Assembly: GCF_004402405.1 (NCBI RefSeq)
Contig: NZ_SOFE01000016.1
Coordinates: 1-57,959, forward strand
Length of the DNA: 57,959 nt
Reading direction: 5' to 3'
From: Cryobacterium levicorallinum
Lineage (GTDB): Bacteria; Actinomycetota; Actinomycetes; Actinomycetales; Microbacteriaceae
Below the pieces are notes generated by a model, which saw only the letters and a list, made by a program, of their open reading frames with translations, made no database searches and was not told the DNA's origin. Both the position numbers and the translations under genes were made by a program. Position 1 is the stretch's first letter, and each line of letters begins with the position of its first letter. This document shows positions 7,115 through 16,392 of the stretch, piece after piece.

Positions 7115-10111
7115 GTGGTTACCGCCCTGTATCGCCGCTATCGGCCAGAGACCTTTGCCGAGATGATCGGCCAGTCCCAAGTGACTGATCCGCTGATGAC
7201 GGCGCTCCGCACCAACCGGGTGAATCACGCCTATCTGTTCAGCGGCCCGCGCGGCTGTGGCAAGACCACGAGCGCGCGCATCCTGGCCCGCTGCCTGAAC
7301 TGCGCCGAGGGCCCCACCGACACTCCGTGCGGCGTCTGCCCGAGCTGCGTTGAGCTCGCCCGCGACGGCGGCGGGTCGCTCGACGTCGTCGAAATCGACG
7401 CGGCCAGCCATAACGGTGTCGACGATGCCCGCGATATTCGTGAGCGCGCTATCTTCGCGCCGGCCCGCGACCGTTACAAGATCTTCATCCTCGACGAGGC
7501 ACACATGGTGACGCCGCAGGGCTTCAACGCGCTGCTGAAGATCGTCGAGGAGCCGCCGGAACACGTGAAGTTCATCTTTGCGACCACCGAACCCGAAAAG
7601 GTGATCGGCACCATCCGTTCGCGCACCCATCACTATCCGTTCCGGCTGGTGCCGCCGGGTCCGATGCTCGAATACGTGCAGCAGATGTGTGACGTCGAGA
7701 AGATGGTCGTCGCTCCGGGCGTGCTGCCGCTGGTCGTGCGCGCCGGCGGAGGCTCGCCGCGCGACACCCTGTCACTGCTCGACCAGCTCATGGCCGGGGC
7801 CGACGGTCAGTCCATTGAGTACGAGCGCGCCGTCGCCCTGCTCGGATACACGAGCGCCTCGCTGCTCGACGAAGCCGTCGACGCCATCGGAGCCCGCGAT
7901 TCCGCGGCCGCGTTCGACGCCGTCGACCGGGTCATCCAGACCGGGCAAGATCCGCGCCGGTTCGTCGAAGACCTTCTCGAGCGGATGCGAGACCTCATCA
8001 TCGTCGCGGCCACCAGCGTCGCGGGAGCTGCAGCGGTGCTGCGCGGGGTGCCGCAAGACGAGCTGGAGCGCATGAGCGTGCAGGCATCCGCTTTCGGGCC
8101 AGCCGAACTCTCGCGCACCGCCGATATTTTGAACGCCGCCCTCACCGAGATGAGCGGGGCAACCTCGCCGCGCCTGCACCTCGAACTGATGATCGCGCGC
8201 GCCCTGATTCCCGCGACCGATGACACAACCCGCGGCGCCCTCGCCCGGGTCGAGCGGCTCGAGCGTCGCATCGGGGTCGACGGGGTCGCTGCGTCGGCGC
8301 CCGCGCCCCGGTCGGCCAGTGGCGATCTCGGCAAGCTCGATCAGCGGGTGGGGGACCCGGTCGCGCCCGCGGCGGCACCGCAAGCTGGCGGCGTCGCCGC
8401 TCCCGGTGCTCAGTCGCCCTCCGCGCCAGGCTCTGCAACACCTGCCGCCTCCGCTCCCGACGCGACCTCGGCCGCGCGAGCAAACTCCGCGACGCCTCCT
8501 GCTCCGCTGGTCCAGCCTGTTGAAACCGCCATCCTGGGAACTCAGGGCGCCTCCGCGGCATCACCTTCCTCCGCGGGGCCCGCGTCATCTTCCGGTTCCG
8601 CCCCTTCCGCGGGCGCAGCACCTTCTTCGAGCTCTACGCCGGGCTCCTCGTCTGCCGCTTCCGGCGCGCCAGTAACCTCCGCGGCCTCACCCTCTCCGTT
8701 GGTCGAAATCTCGACAGGCTCGATCCAAGGCCTGCCCAACGAGACCGCCATCCCGGGGGCACCGGTCTCCCTGCAGCAGTTGAAAGACGCCTGGCCCGAA
8801 ATTCTCGAGGCCGTGAAAACGGAAAAAACGACCGCGTGGCTCGTCGTCTACACCGCCCACGTGCTCAGCCTGAACGGTGACGTACTCGCGCTGTCGTTCC
8901 CGAGCGTTGCCGACGTTGACAGCTTCAAGCAGCAGAAGGTTCCAGGAATGGGAACGAGCGACTTCCTCCGCACCGCGATCGTCGCCGTGCTCGGCTTGCG
9001 CGTCAAGTTCATCGCCCGGGTCGATGCCGGCCGTGAAACGTCCTCGCCGAGCGCATCGTCCGGCGACTCGACGACCGTCGCCGCGGAGCCTGCGCCAGCG
9101 GTTCCCGCACCGAAACCGCCGGCAGCTTCCGTGCCGGCAACTTCCGTGCCGGCAGATTCCGGAGCCGACTCTGTGCCGAGCGCATCACCTGGGTCGACTG
9201 AGAACGCGGCCGACACAGCAGAATCCGCGCTCACCGATCCAGCCTCGACCGAGGCCGCGCAAGTCCGGTCGCCTGCTTCCGCGCCTGCGACCTCCGCGCC
9301 CTCTGCGTCTGCGTCCGGGGCTCCCGCGCCGGCTACTCCCACCGCTGCGCCTGCGGCTGCGGCTACTGCGGCATCCGCGACAGCGCCAGCTTCCACACCA
9401 GCAGGTGCCTCGCCCGTCGCCGCCTCGACCAGTGGGTGGGCGACCGTGGCGATTCCCGGCTCGCCCGACGGCCCGGCATTGCCTGCCCTCGTCGACGACA
9501 CAACGGATGCCCCGGCACCCGCCAGTCCCGCGGCTCCGATATCAGACGTACCCGACGCGGCTTCGGTCTCGGCTTCCTCGTCGTCGTCAACTCCAGTCTC
9601 AGCGCCGTCTTCGCTCGCCGGCTCCGCGTCCCCGCGCCGCGACGAGCCGCCATTTGACGATGCGCCCCCGCCATTTGACGTCGACGACGACGCGCCGCCC
9701 GAAATGGACGCGCCCGCGGAGGAACGCGTGCCCGACTACGGGGCCGACGCCGAGTCATCCGCTTCGCAGCTGAGCTCGGGGCAGCCAAGCAGTGCAGGGC
9801 AGCAGGATTCGCGTCGCTCAGGCCAGCAGAACGCGGCTCACGCTCCCGGCCAGCCGAACGGCCAGCCGAACGGCCAGCGCAACGCTGGCCAGCCGAGCGT
9901 TCAGCAAAACCGCGGCCTGCAGTCTGCGCCAGTGCAGCGCCAGCACCCGAACGCATCCGGCCAGCGCGGAGCCGCGAAAGACCCGTCCCGCGCGCCGTCC
10001 TTCGCTGAGAAGCAGCGCTATGGTGAGGCCGTGGTACGCGAGATCCTGGGCGCGACCTTCATCGAAGAACAGCCGTACACCGCGGCGCCCCGAACCAGAA
10101 ACGACCACTAA
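7115..10111 (+). CDS. dnaX: DNA polymerase III subunit gamma/tau
   Basis: A 998-residue clamp-loader ATPase that assembles the sliding clamp at the replication fork. The AAA+ module has Walker A GPRGCGKT (44-51), zinc-binding cysteines at 60, 63, 72, 75 and 78, and Walker B LDEAH (126-130). The usual sensor SRC reads SRT. After about residue 385 comes a very long Ala/Pro/Ser-rich linker, a folded piece near 547-635 (VSLQQLKDAWPEILE onward), a second low-complexity stretch and a Gln/Asn-rich end. This makes it longer than most homologues. Two copies of the dispersed repeat are read in frame inside the linker. The GTG start is probably leaderless. recR follows after 3 bp. Confidence 0.95.
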   Translation: MVTALYRRYRPETFAEMIGQSQVTDPLMTALRTNRVNHAYLFSGPRGCGKTTSARILARCLNCAEGPTDTPCGVCPSCVELARDGGGSLDVVEIDAASHNGVDDARDIRERAIFAPARDRYKIFILDEAHMVTPQGFNALLKIVEEPPEHVKFIFATTEPEKVIGTIRSRTHHYPFRLVPPGPMLEYVQQMCDVEKMVVAPGVLPLVVRAGGGSPRDTLSLLDQLMAGADGQSIEYERAVALLGYTSASLLDEAVDAIGARDSAAAFDAVDRVIQTGQDPRRFVEDLLERMRDLIIVAATSVAGAAAVLRGVPQDELERMSVQASAFGPAELSRTADILNAALTEMSGATSPRLHLELMIARALIPATDDTTRGALARVERLERRIGVDGVAASAPAPRSASGDLGKLDQRVGDPVAPAAAPQAGGVAAPGAQSPSAPGSATPAASAPDATSAARANSATPPAPLVQPVETAILGTQGASAASPSSAGPASSSGSAPSAGAAPSSSSTPGSSSAASGAPVTSAASPSPLVEISTGSIQGLPNETAIPGAPVSLQQLKDAWPEILEAVKTEKTTAWLVVYTAHVLSLNGDVLALSFPSVADVDSFKQQKVPGMGTSDFLRTAIVAVLGLRVKFIARVDAGRETSSPSASSGDSTTVAAEPAPAVPAPKPPAASVPATSVPADSGADSVPSASPGSTENAADTAESALTDPASTEAAQVRSPASAPATSAPSASASGAPAPATPTAAPAAAATAASATAPASTPAGASPVAASTSGWATVAIPGSPDGPALPALVDDTTDAPAPASPAAPISDVPDAASVSASSSSSTPVSAPSSLAGSASPRRDEPPFDDAPPPFDVDDDAPPEMDAPAEERVPDYGADAESSASQLSSGQPSSAGQQDSRRSGQQNAAHAPGQPNGQPNGQRNAGQPSVQQNRGLQSAPVQRQHPNASGQRGAAKDPSRAPSFAEKQRYGEAVVREILGATFIEEQPYTAAPRTRNDH
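8505..8545. repeat. Dispersed repeat inside dnaX, degraded copy
   Basis: CCGCTGGTCCAGCCTGTTGA followed by AACCGCCATCCTGGGAACTC matches the dispersed element with substitutions. It encodes PLVQPVETAILGTQ within the low-complexity linker of DnaX and does not break the frame. Confidence 0.55.
8697..8756. repeat. Dispersed repeat inside dnaX, second copy
   Basis: CCGTTGGTCGAAATCTCGAC followed by AGGCTCGATCCAAGGCCTG and ACGAGACCGCCATCCCGG is a recognisable copy of the dispersed element with a short palindromic core (TTGGTCGA...TCGATCCAA). It is translated in frame as LVEISTGSIQGLPNETAIPG, which looks unlike the Ala/Pro/Ser linker around it. Confidence 0.6.
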
Positions 10112-10114
10112 ACC

Positions 10115-10714
10115 ATGTATGAAGGCATCGTTCAAGAGCTGATCGACGAGCTCGGCCAGCTTCCCGGCATCGGACCGAAGTCGGCGCAGCGCATCGCGTT
10201 CCACATTCTGCAGACCGAGAAATTCGACGTGACCCGGCTCGCCAACGTGCTGCTCGAGGTGCGCGACAAGGTGCGGTTCTGCGACATTTGCGGCAACGTG
10301 TCCGAGCAGCCGACCTGCCTGATCTGCCGCGACCCGCGCCGCAACCCCACTTCGATCTGCGTGGTCGAAGAGGCCAAGGATGTCGTCGCGATCGAACGCA
10401 CCCGCGAGTTCAAGGGCCTGTACCACGTGCTCGGCGGAGCCATCAGCCCGATCGACGGGGTCGGCCCCGACGACTTGCGTATCCGCCAGCTGATGCAGCG
10501 CCTCGCCGACAACACAGTGCAGGAAGTCATTATCGCCACCGACCCGAACCTCGAGGGGGAGGCGACTGCCACCTACCTCTCGCGCCTGTTGACGACGCTC
10601 GAGATCAAGGTGACCCGTCTCGCCTCGGGCCTGCCCGTCGGCGGCGACCTCGAATACGCCGACGAGGTCACCCTCGGCCGCGCCTTCGAGGGCCGCCGCG
10701 AGGTCACCCACTAG
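10115..10714 (+). CDS. recR: Recombination mediator RecR
   Basis: A 199-residue protein of normal family length that acts with RecF/RecO to load RecA at gaps. It has an N-terminal helix-hairpin-helix ([17 protein letters not shown]), a four-cysteine zinc finger [16 protein letters not shown], and a Toprim domain starting at [10 protein letters not shown] and including [15 protein letters not shown]. It begins three bases after the dnaX stop, as in most bacteria, so the two are co-transcribed. A strong palindrome just downstream may end the transcript. Confidence 0.96.
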   Translation: MYEGIVQELIDELGQLPGIGPKSAQRIAFHILQTEKFDVTRLANVLLEVRDKVRFCDICGNVSEQPTCLICRDPRRNPTSICVVEEAKDVVAIERTREFKGLYHVLGGAISPIDGVGPDDLRIRQLMQRLADNTVQEVIIATDPNLEGEATATYLSRLLTTLEIKVTRLASGLPVGGDLEYADEVTLGRAFEGRREVTH

Positions 10715-10739
10715 CCACCCGCCGCACCTGCGGCCGCCC

Positions 10740-10990
10740 CGCGCGGTCTCGTAGTACTTCCCGGGCCCATGCTTGATCATGGGCCCGGTTCCCTATCCTG
10801 GGCCCGGCGACCGTATCCGGACCGCGGTTTCCTAACATTGGGCCCGGCGTCCGTATTCGGGCCCGTCGAGTGATTCGGTGCGGTGACTTCCCCGCGCGGT
10901 CTCGTCTTACTTTCCGGGCCCGGGCCCGGGAACTGGGCCCATGCTTGATCATGGGCCCGGTTCCCTATCCTGGGCCCGGCGTCCGGATAG
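10740..10990. repeat. GGGCCC palindrome repeat block
   Basis: The recR-lysC gap contains two direct copies of a block that begins GCGCGGTCTCGT (10741 and about 10897). Each holds a hairpin: CCGGGCCCATG at 10761-10771 pairs with CATGGGCCCGG at 10778-10788 over loop CTTGAT; the second pairs 10928-10943 with 10950-10965 (one G-T mismatch) over the same loop. Between them are shorter GGGCCCGGCG units. Such stems could act as a terminator for dnaX-recR, though no T-run follows. The same palindrome occurs inside the coding region at 29779-29838. The rest of the gap up to 11173 shows nothing else clear. Confidence 0.8.
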
Positions 10991-11173
10991 CGCCCTCCCA
11001 CGCCCCCGCCTGCACGCGCACTCCTGAGCGCCCGCCCTGCACGCGTGCCCCTGAATTCGCTGAACGCCGCCGCACAGTGTCACATGGCACCCACCCGTCA
11101 GCACCAGCATTTAGGATGGGAACTTGGACGCGGCCCGAACATCGGCCAGCGACACCCCCATCTCAGGAGTCAC

Positions 11174-12451
11174 ATGAGCTTGATCGTGCAGAAGTTCGGC
11201 GGATCGTCCGTCGCCGATGCCGAAAGTATCAAGAGGGTCGCCAAGCGCATCGTGGACACCCGCAAGGCCGGCAACGAGGTCGTCGTCGCCGTTTCGGCGA
11301 TGGGAGACAGTACCGACGAGTTGCTCGACCTCGCCCTTCAGGTTACGCCGTTGCCCGCCCCGCGCGAGCTCGACATGCTGCTCACCGCGGGCGAACGCAT
11401 CTCCATGGCGCTGCTCGCGATGGCCATCAAGAGCCTCGGCTACGACGCCCGCTCCTTCACCGGCAGCCAGGCCGGCATGATCACCGACGCGAGCCACGGC
11501 TCGGCGCGCATCGTCGACGTCACGCCCGGACGCATCCGCGATGCCCTCGACGAGGGTGCCGTCGCGATCGTCGCCGGCTTCCAGGGCTTCAACCGCGACA
11601 CCAAAGACATCACCACCCTCGGACGCGGCGGTTCCGACACGACCGCCGTCGCACTGGCCGCCGCCCTCTGCGCCGACATTTGCGAGATTTACACGGATGT
11701 CGATGGCGTCTTCACAGCGGATCCGCGCGTCGTTCCCAAAGCTCGAAAACTCGAGCGCGTGACGAGCGAAGAGATGCTCGAACTCGCCGCCGCTGGAGCC
11801 AAAGTTTTGTATATTCGCGCTGTGGAATATGCTCGCCGCCATGGGGTCACGCTGCACGTGCGCTCATCCTTCAACAACAACACCGGCACCATCGTCTACA
11901 ACGCCGCGACCGCGCGAGAAAATGGAGAAATTGTGGAAGAGCCCATCATCGCCGGAATCGCCGCCGACCTGAGCGAAGCGAAGGTCACCGTCGTCGGCGT
12001 TCCCGACATTCCCGGCAAGGCCGCCCTGATCTTCAAGATCGTCGCCAAGACCAACGCCAACGTCGACATGATCGTGCAGAACGTGTCGGCCGCGTCGACC
12101 GGACTCACCGACATCTCCTTCACCCTGCCCAAGTCGGAGGGCCAGCAGGTGCTCACGGCCCTGACCAACGAGCGCGACCGCATCGGATTCGCTGGCCTGC
12201 AGTACGACGACCAGATCGCCAAGCTCGCCCTGGTCGGCGGCGGCATGCGCACCAACACCGGTGTCTCGGCGAAACTGTTCGAGGCGCTTTACGAAGCCGG
12301 GATCAACATTGAGATGATCTCGACGAGCGAGATCCGCATCTCGGTCGTCACCCGCGCCGACACCATCAACGAAGCCCTCCGCGTGGTACACACCGCGTTC
12401 GGGCTCGACGGTGATGCTGAAGCCATCGTGCACGGCGGCTCCGGCCGCTAA
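11174..12451 (+). CDS. lysC: Aspartate kinase
   Basis: A 425-residue aspartokinase catalysing ATP-dependent phosphorylation of aspartate, the first step towards lysine, threonine, methionine and diaminopimelate. The kinase domain begins IVQKFGGSSVADAESIKRVA and includes GRGGSDTTAVALAAAL and YTDVDGVFTADPR. Two C-terminal ACT domains (roughly 265-420) would bind feedback inhibitors. The ATG at 11174 is preceded by AGGAG (11165-11169) and removes 43 upstream in-frame residues with no family match. The long homologues in this phylum often carry an internal start for a beta subunit; I did not identify one with confidence. asd follows after a 380-bp gap. Confidence 0.95.
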   Translation: MSLIVQKFGGSSVADAESIKRVAKRIVDTRKAGNEVVVAVSAMGDSTDELLDLALQVTPLPAPRELDMLLTAGERISMALLAMAIKSLGYDARSFTGSQAGMITDASHGSARIVDVTPGRIRDALDEGAVAIVAGFQGFNRDTKDITTLGRGGSDTTAVALAAALCADICEIYTDVDGVFTADPRVVPKARKLERVTSEEMLELAAAGAKVLYIRAVEYARRHGVTLHVRSSFNNNTGTIVYNAATARENGEIVEEPIIAGIAADLSEAKVTVVGVPDIPGKAALIFKIVAKTNANVDMIVQNVSAASTGLTDISFTLPKSEGQQVLTALTNERDRIGFAGLQYDDQIAKLALVGGGMRTNTGVSAKLFEALYEAGINIEMISTSEIRISVVTRADTINEALRVVHTAFGLDGDAEAIVHGGSGR

Positions 12452-12466
12452 CAGCCACGCCACGCT

Positions 12467-12510
12467 GTGAGTTTCGCCCCCGGTTTCGGCCGAAACCGGA
12501 CAAAACTCAC
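12467..12510. terminator. Long palindrome after lysC
   Basis: GTGAGTTT at 12467 and AAACTCAC ending at 12510 flank a perfect 20-bp palindrome CCGGTTTCGGCCGAAACCGG (12479-12498). The structure starts 15 bp after the lysC stop. It may terminate lysC transcription or be a dispersed palindromic repeat; there is no T-tract. Confidence 0.5.
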
Positions 12511-12562
12511 ACCTCGGCGAGCGGATGCCCCGCCTCACCACCCAGTCCAGCCCCAGCCCGTT

Positions 12563-12652
12563 CATAACTCCTGCAAATTGTCATCATCGACTTTGACTGC
12601 CCTGTAATTGCTCGGGACTGAACCGGCGGGCGACGAAATTGCAGGAGTTATG
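12563..12652. repeat. Inverted repeat CATAACTCCTGCAA
   Basis: CATAACTCCTGCAA at 12563-12576 is exactly complementary to TTGCAGGAGTTATG at 12639-12652, with a 62-bp interval. It lies in the lysC-asd gap and has no coding content. The arms look like a dispersed element end or a regulatory pair; the sequence alone does not decide. The remainder of the gap up to 12831 holds only the asd leader. Confidence 0.6.
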
Positions 12653-12822
12653 CGCGAAGTGGGGGGAGAACCTCGCATCAACCACCCGCACCACCTCGTC
12701 ACCCCACCTTTTGGGAGCTAATTCAGGGAATCGACCCGCAGCATCCGCTCTGGGGAGAAAATATCGGCAGGATCGCCGGTGTTTCCTGAATGAGCCACGG
12801 GAGACAGCCCCAACGACGTTAG

Positions 12823-13908
<1,086 letters not shown>

Positions 13909-13991
13909 ACTGCCCATATCCCCACAGCCGACTGCATCAATTTCCCCATTGCAACACTCATTCGGGGGCAAGTCGCGTAGGCTTTGACTGC

Positions 13992-16382
13992 GTGAGCCGA
14001 AGTAGATTATCGGGCGCGCTGCAGCGCGTCTCTTTTGGCGTGTTCGGGATGCTGGGCCTTGTCCTTATCCCCATAACGGTCGCGGTTATGCTCGATGAAC
14101 CGGACACCAGAATTCTGTTCGCTCTCGGCGGTATATTCTGCGTGGCGGCCCTCGAAATCGCCTGGATTCGCATCGGTAGCGTTGCGCATCGATCGCTGAT
14201 GATAACCCTGCCCGTCTTGGCACTGCCGGCCTTGACCCCCGTTCTGCCCGACTACGGCGTGATCGGCATCGTCATGTTCGGCATCCTCGTGGCACTCCTC
14301 ATCGAGTCTCGCCGACTCGACGTCTCAGTCTACGGCGCCGGCCTGGCCGGACTCGGCTGCCTGTTCTTCCTGCTCATCGACGGGGTGCTCGGTCTGGTGG
14401 GGGTATCGTCGATGCCGGCGGTTGCTGCGGCATCCGTCGGCTATGTCGCGTTCGTGCTGACCATCGAAGTGGTGCGCATAAGCCTGGCCGGTGCCCCTGC
14501 CGAGCGTGGCGGGCGGTCGCTGATTTCACCGGTGCGTCTGGGCTTGTTGCTCATCACAGTGGCTGGCCTGACCATGACGTCAGTGCATTGGTCGGAGGTC
14601 GGCCTGCCGACCCCGGGTGCTGGTCGAACGCCAACCCAGACCGCGGCCGGAGTCCTTCTCGGAACCATTGTGGTGGCAATTCTGGCCATTGTGCTGAGCG
14701 CGATGAGTGACATGCGGCGCCGTATCAACGGTCTCGTTCTCGGCAGCAGCATTCTCAGCGCCACCCGACCGCTCGACTCGGTCGACGACGTGACCGAGGC
14801 GCCCGAGCCGGCCGCAATCGGCGTTCAACTCAGCTTCACGGCCGTGCAGCCGCAGTGCATCGTCGCCCGCCGCGACGCGATGGACGGCGCCTTCACCGGA
14901 CTCGACCGTCGAGCGCTGCAGGCATTGTCCGCCATGGCCGAACTCGTCGGGCAGGCGCGGCGGAACGGGGTTGGTCTCACCGCCCGAGCCAGCATCGACT
15001 CTCTTTCGGGCCTGCCCAACTACGGCGCCTTCCAGACAGCCCTCGAAACCATCAATAGCCAGCGCGGTGAAGACGAGGCGATCGCCGTGCTGTTCATCCA
15101 TATCGACGCCTTCAAACGGCTCAACGACACCTACGGGCACCAGGCGGGTGACACCGTTTTGCAGGTGGTCGCCCAGCGGATGCGCCAGGCGGTGCGCCCC
15201 CACGACGTGGTGTCGCGCGTCGGCGGTGATAAGTTCGCGCTCATCCTCACCCGACTGTCGACCCCGGCCGAGGCCGCGGACCTGGCCAACCTCGTCTTGG
15301 CGGCCGCCACCCTGCCCGTGTCCATCGGTGAAACCGTCATCAATCCCCGGGTAGGCATTGGGCTGGCCTTTTCAGAGCGGGTTGAAGCGGATGTTGCGGA
15401 GCTGGTTCTCGACGCCGACCAGAGCCTGCTTTCCGTGAAGAAGGCCCGCCGGCGCGGAACCGCCGACGCGGCCAACAGCATCCGCGTCTCGGCGCACCGT
15501 TCGTCTCACGTTACCGCCGCCGTGGTACGCACCATCGACAACGACGAACTCGTACTCGCCTACCAGCCGATTGTGAGCCTGGTGAGCGGCGAGATCTGGG
15601 CTTTTGAGGCACTGCTGCGGTACGTGGACCCGGATTTCGGGGCCATCTCGCCCACCGCGCTCGTGCAGACGGCCAAGCGCCTCGATCGGTTCGATCTTCT
15701 GACCCGGCAGGTGGCCGCGCAGGCGATGCTCGCCGCAGCCGAGTTCCGGTTGGTCGAACCGGCCATCGGGTGCATGGCCATCAACGTAGATGCCGACCAG
15801 CTCACGCAGGATCGTCTGGGCGGCTTCTTCCAAACCCTTGGCCGGCAGTACCCGGAGTTGTCGCTCTGCCTTGAATTGAATGAACGCTCCGCAGTGCACC
15901 TGTCGGACGCTATTCGTGAGCAGATCGACCGCCTCCGTGGCAGCGGCATACTCATTGCCCTGGACGATTACGGCTCAGAGGAGTCCTCGGTGGATTCCCT
16001 CGTGCGGGTGCCCATGGACATCCTCAAGATCGACGGCGGCCTCATCGACGATCTCGAGGATATTCGGCAGCGTGAAGTTCTCATGGCCCTGCAGGGATTT
16101 GGTGACAAGCTCGAGTACTCCATGATCGTCGAGGGCGTGGAGAATGCGCAGATGGCCGCACAACTGTCCAACCTCGGCATTCGCAGTGCCCAAGGCTTTC
16201 ACTTCGGCATTCCGCAGAGTTTCGCTGAAACGGTTGACCGGCTGAACGAGTTCGGCGCCCAGGCGGTGCGGAGAATCATCGCGCGAGAACCCCTCGAACC
16301 AGAGCCATCTCGGGCAAGGGCACCCGAAATTTTCCGCCCACTGCCGAACGATCGTCGTGCGGCTACGACCCCTCCACAGTAA
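13992..16382 (+). CDS. Membrane EAL phosphodiesterase with degenerate GGDEF domain
   Basis: A 796-residue protein with six to seven N-terminal membrane helices (about residues 10-250), a GGDEF domain (about 330-490) and an EAL domain (about 520-760). The GGDEF signature reads GGDKF, with lysine in place of the catalytic glutamate, so cyclase activity is unlikely. The EAL domain keeps EALLR, INVDADQ, LELNE, DDYG, LKID, VEGVE and QGF, so cyclic-di-GMP hydrolysis is expected. Start is GTG at 13992 with TAGGCT at 13978-13983, consistent with a leaderless transcript. A histidine kinase and a second GGDEF-like protein follow, making a signalling block. Confidence 0.9.
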   Translation: MSRSRLSGALQRVSFGVFGMLGLVLIPITVAVMLDEPDTRILFALGGIFCVAALEIAWIRIGSVAHRSLMITLPVLALPALTPVLPDYGVIGIVMFGILVALLIESRRLDVSVYGAGLAGLGCLFFLLIDGVLGLVGVSSMPAVAAASVGYVAFVLTIEVVRISLAGAPAERGGRSLISPVRLGLLLITVAGLTMTSVHWSEVGLPTPGAGRTPTQTAAGVLLGTIVVAILAIVLSAMSDMRRRINGLVLGSSILSATRPLDSVDDVTEAPEPAAIGVQLSFTAVQPQCIVARRDAMDGAFTGLDRRALQALSAMAELVGQARRNGVGLTARASIDSLSGLPNYGAFQTALETINSQRGEDEAIAVLFIHIDAFKRLNDTYGHQAGDTVLQVVAQRMRQAVRPHDVVSRVGGDKFALILTRLSTPAEAADLANLVLAAATLPVSIGETVINPRVGIGLAFSERVEADVAELVLDADQSLLSVKKARRRGTADAANSIRVSAHRSSHVTAAVVRTIDNDELVLAYQPIVSLVSGEIWAFEALLRYVDPDFGAISPTALVQTAKRLDRFDLLTRQVAAQAMLAAAEFRLVEPAIGCMAINVDADQLTQDRLGGFFQTLGRQYPELSLCLELNERSAVHLSDAIREQIDRLRGSGILIALDDYGSEESSVDSLVRVPMDILKIDGGLIDDLEDIRQREVLMALQGFGDKLEYSMIVEGVENAQMAAQLSNLGIRSAQGFHFGIPQSFAETVDRLNEFGAQAVRRIIAREPLEPEPSRARAPEIFRPLPNDRRAATTPPQ

Positions 16383-16392
16383 GCGGCACCTC

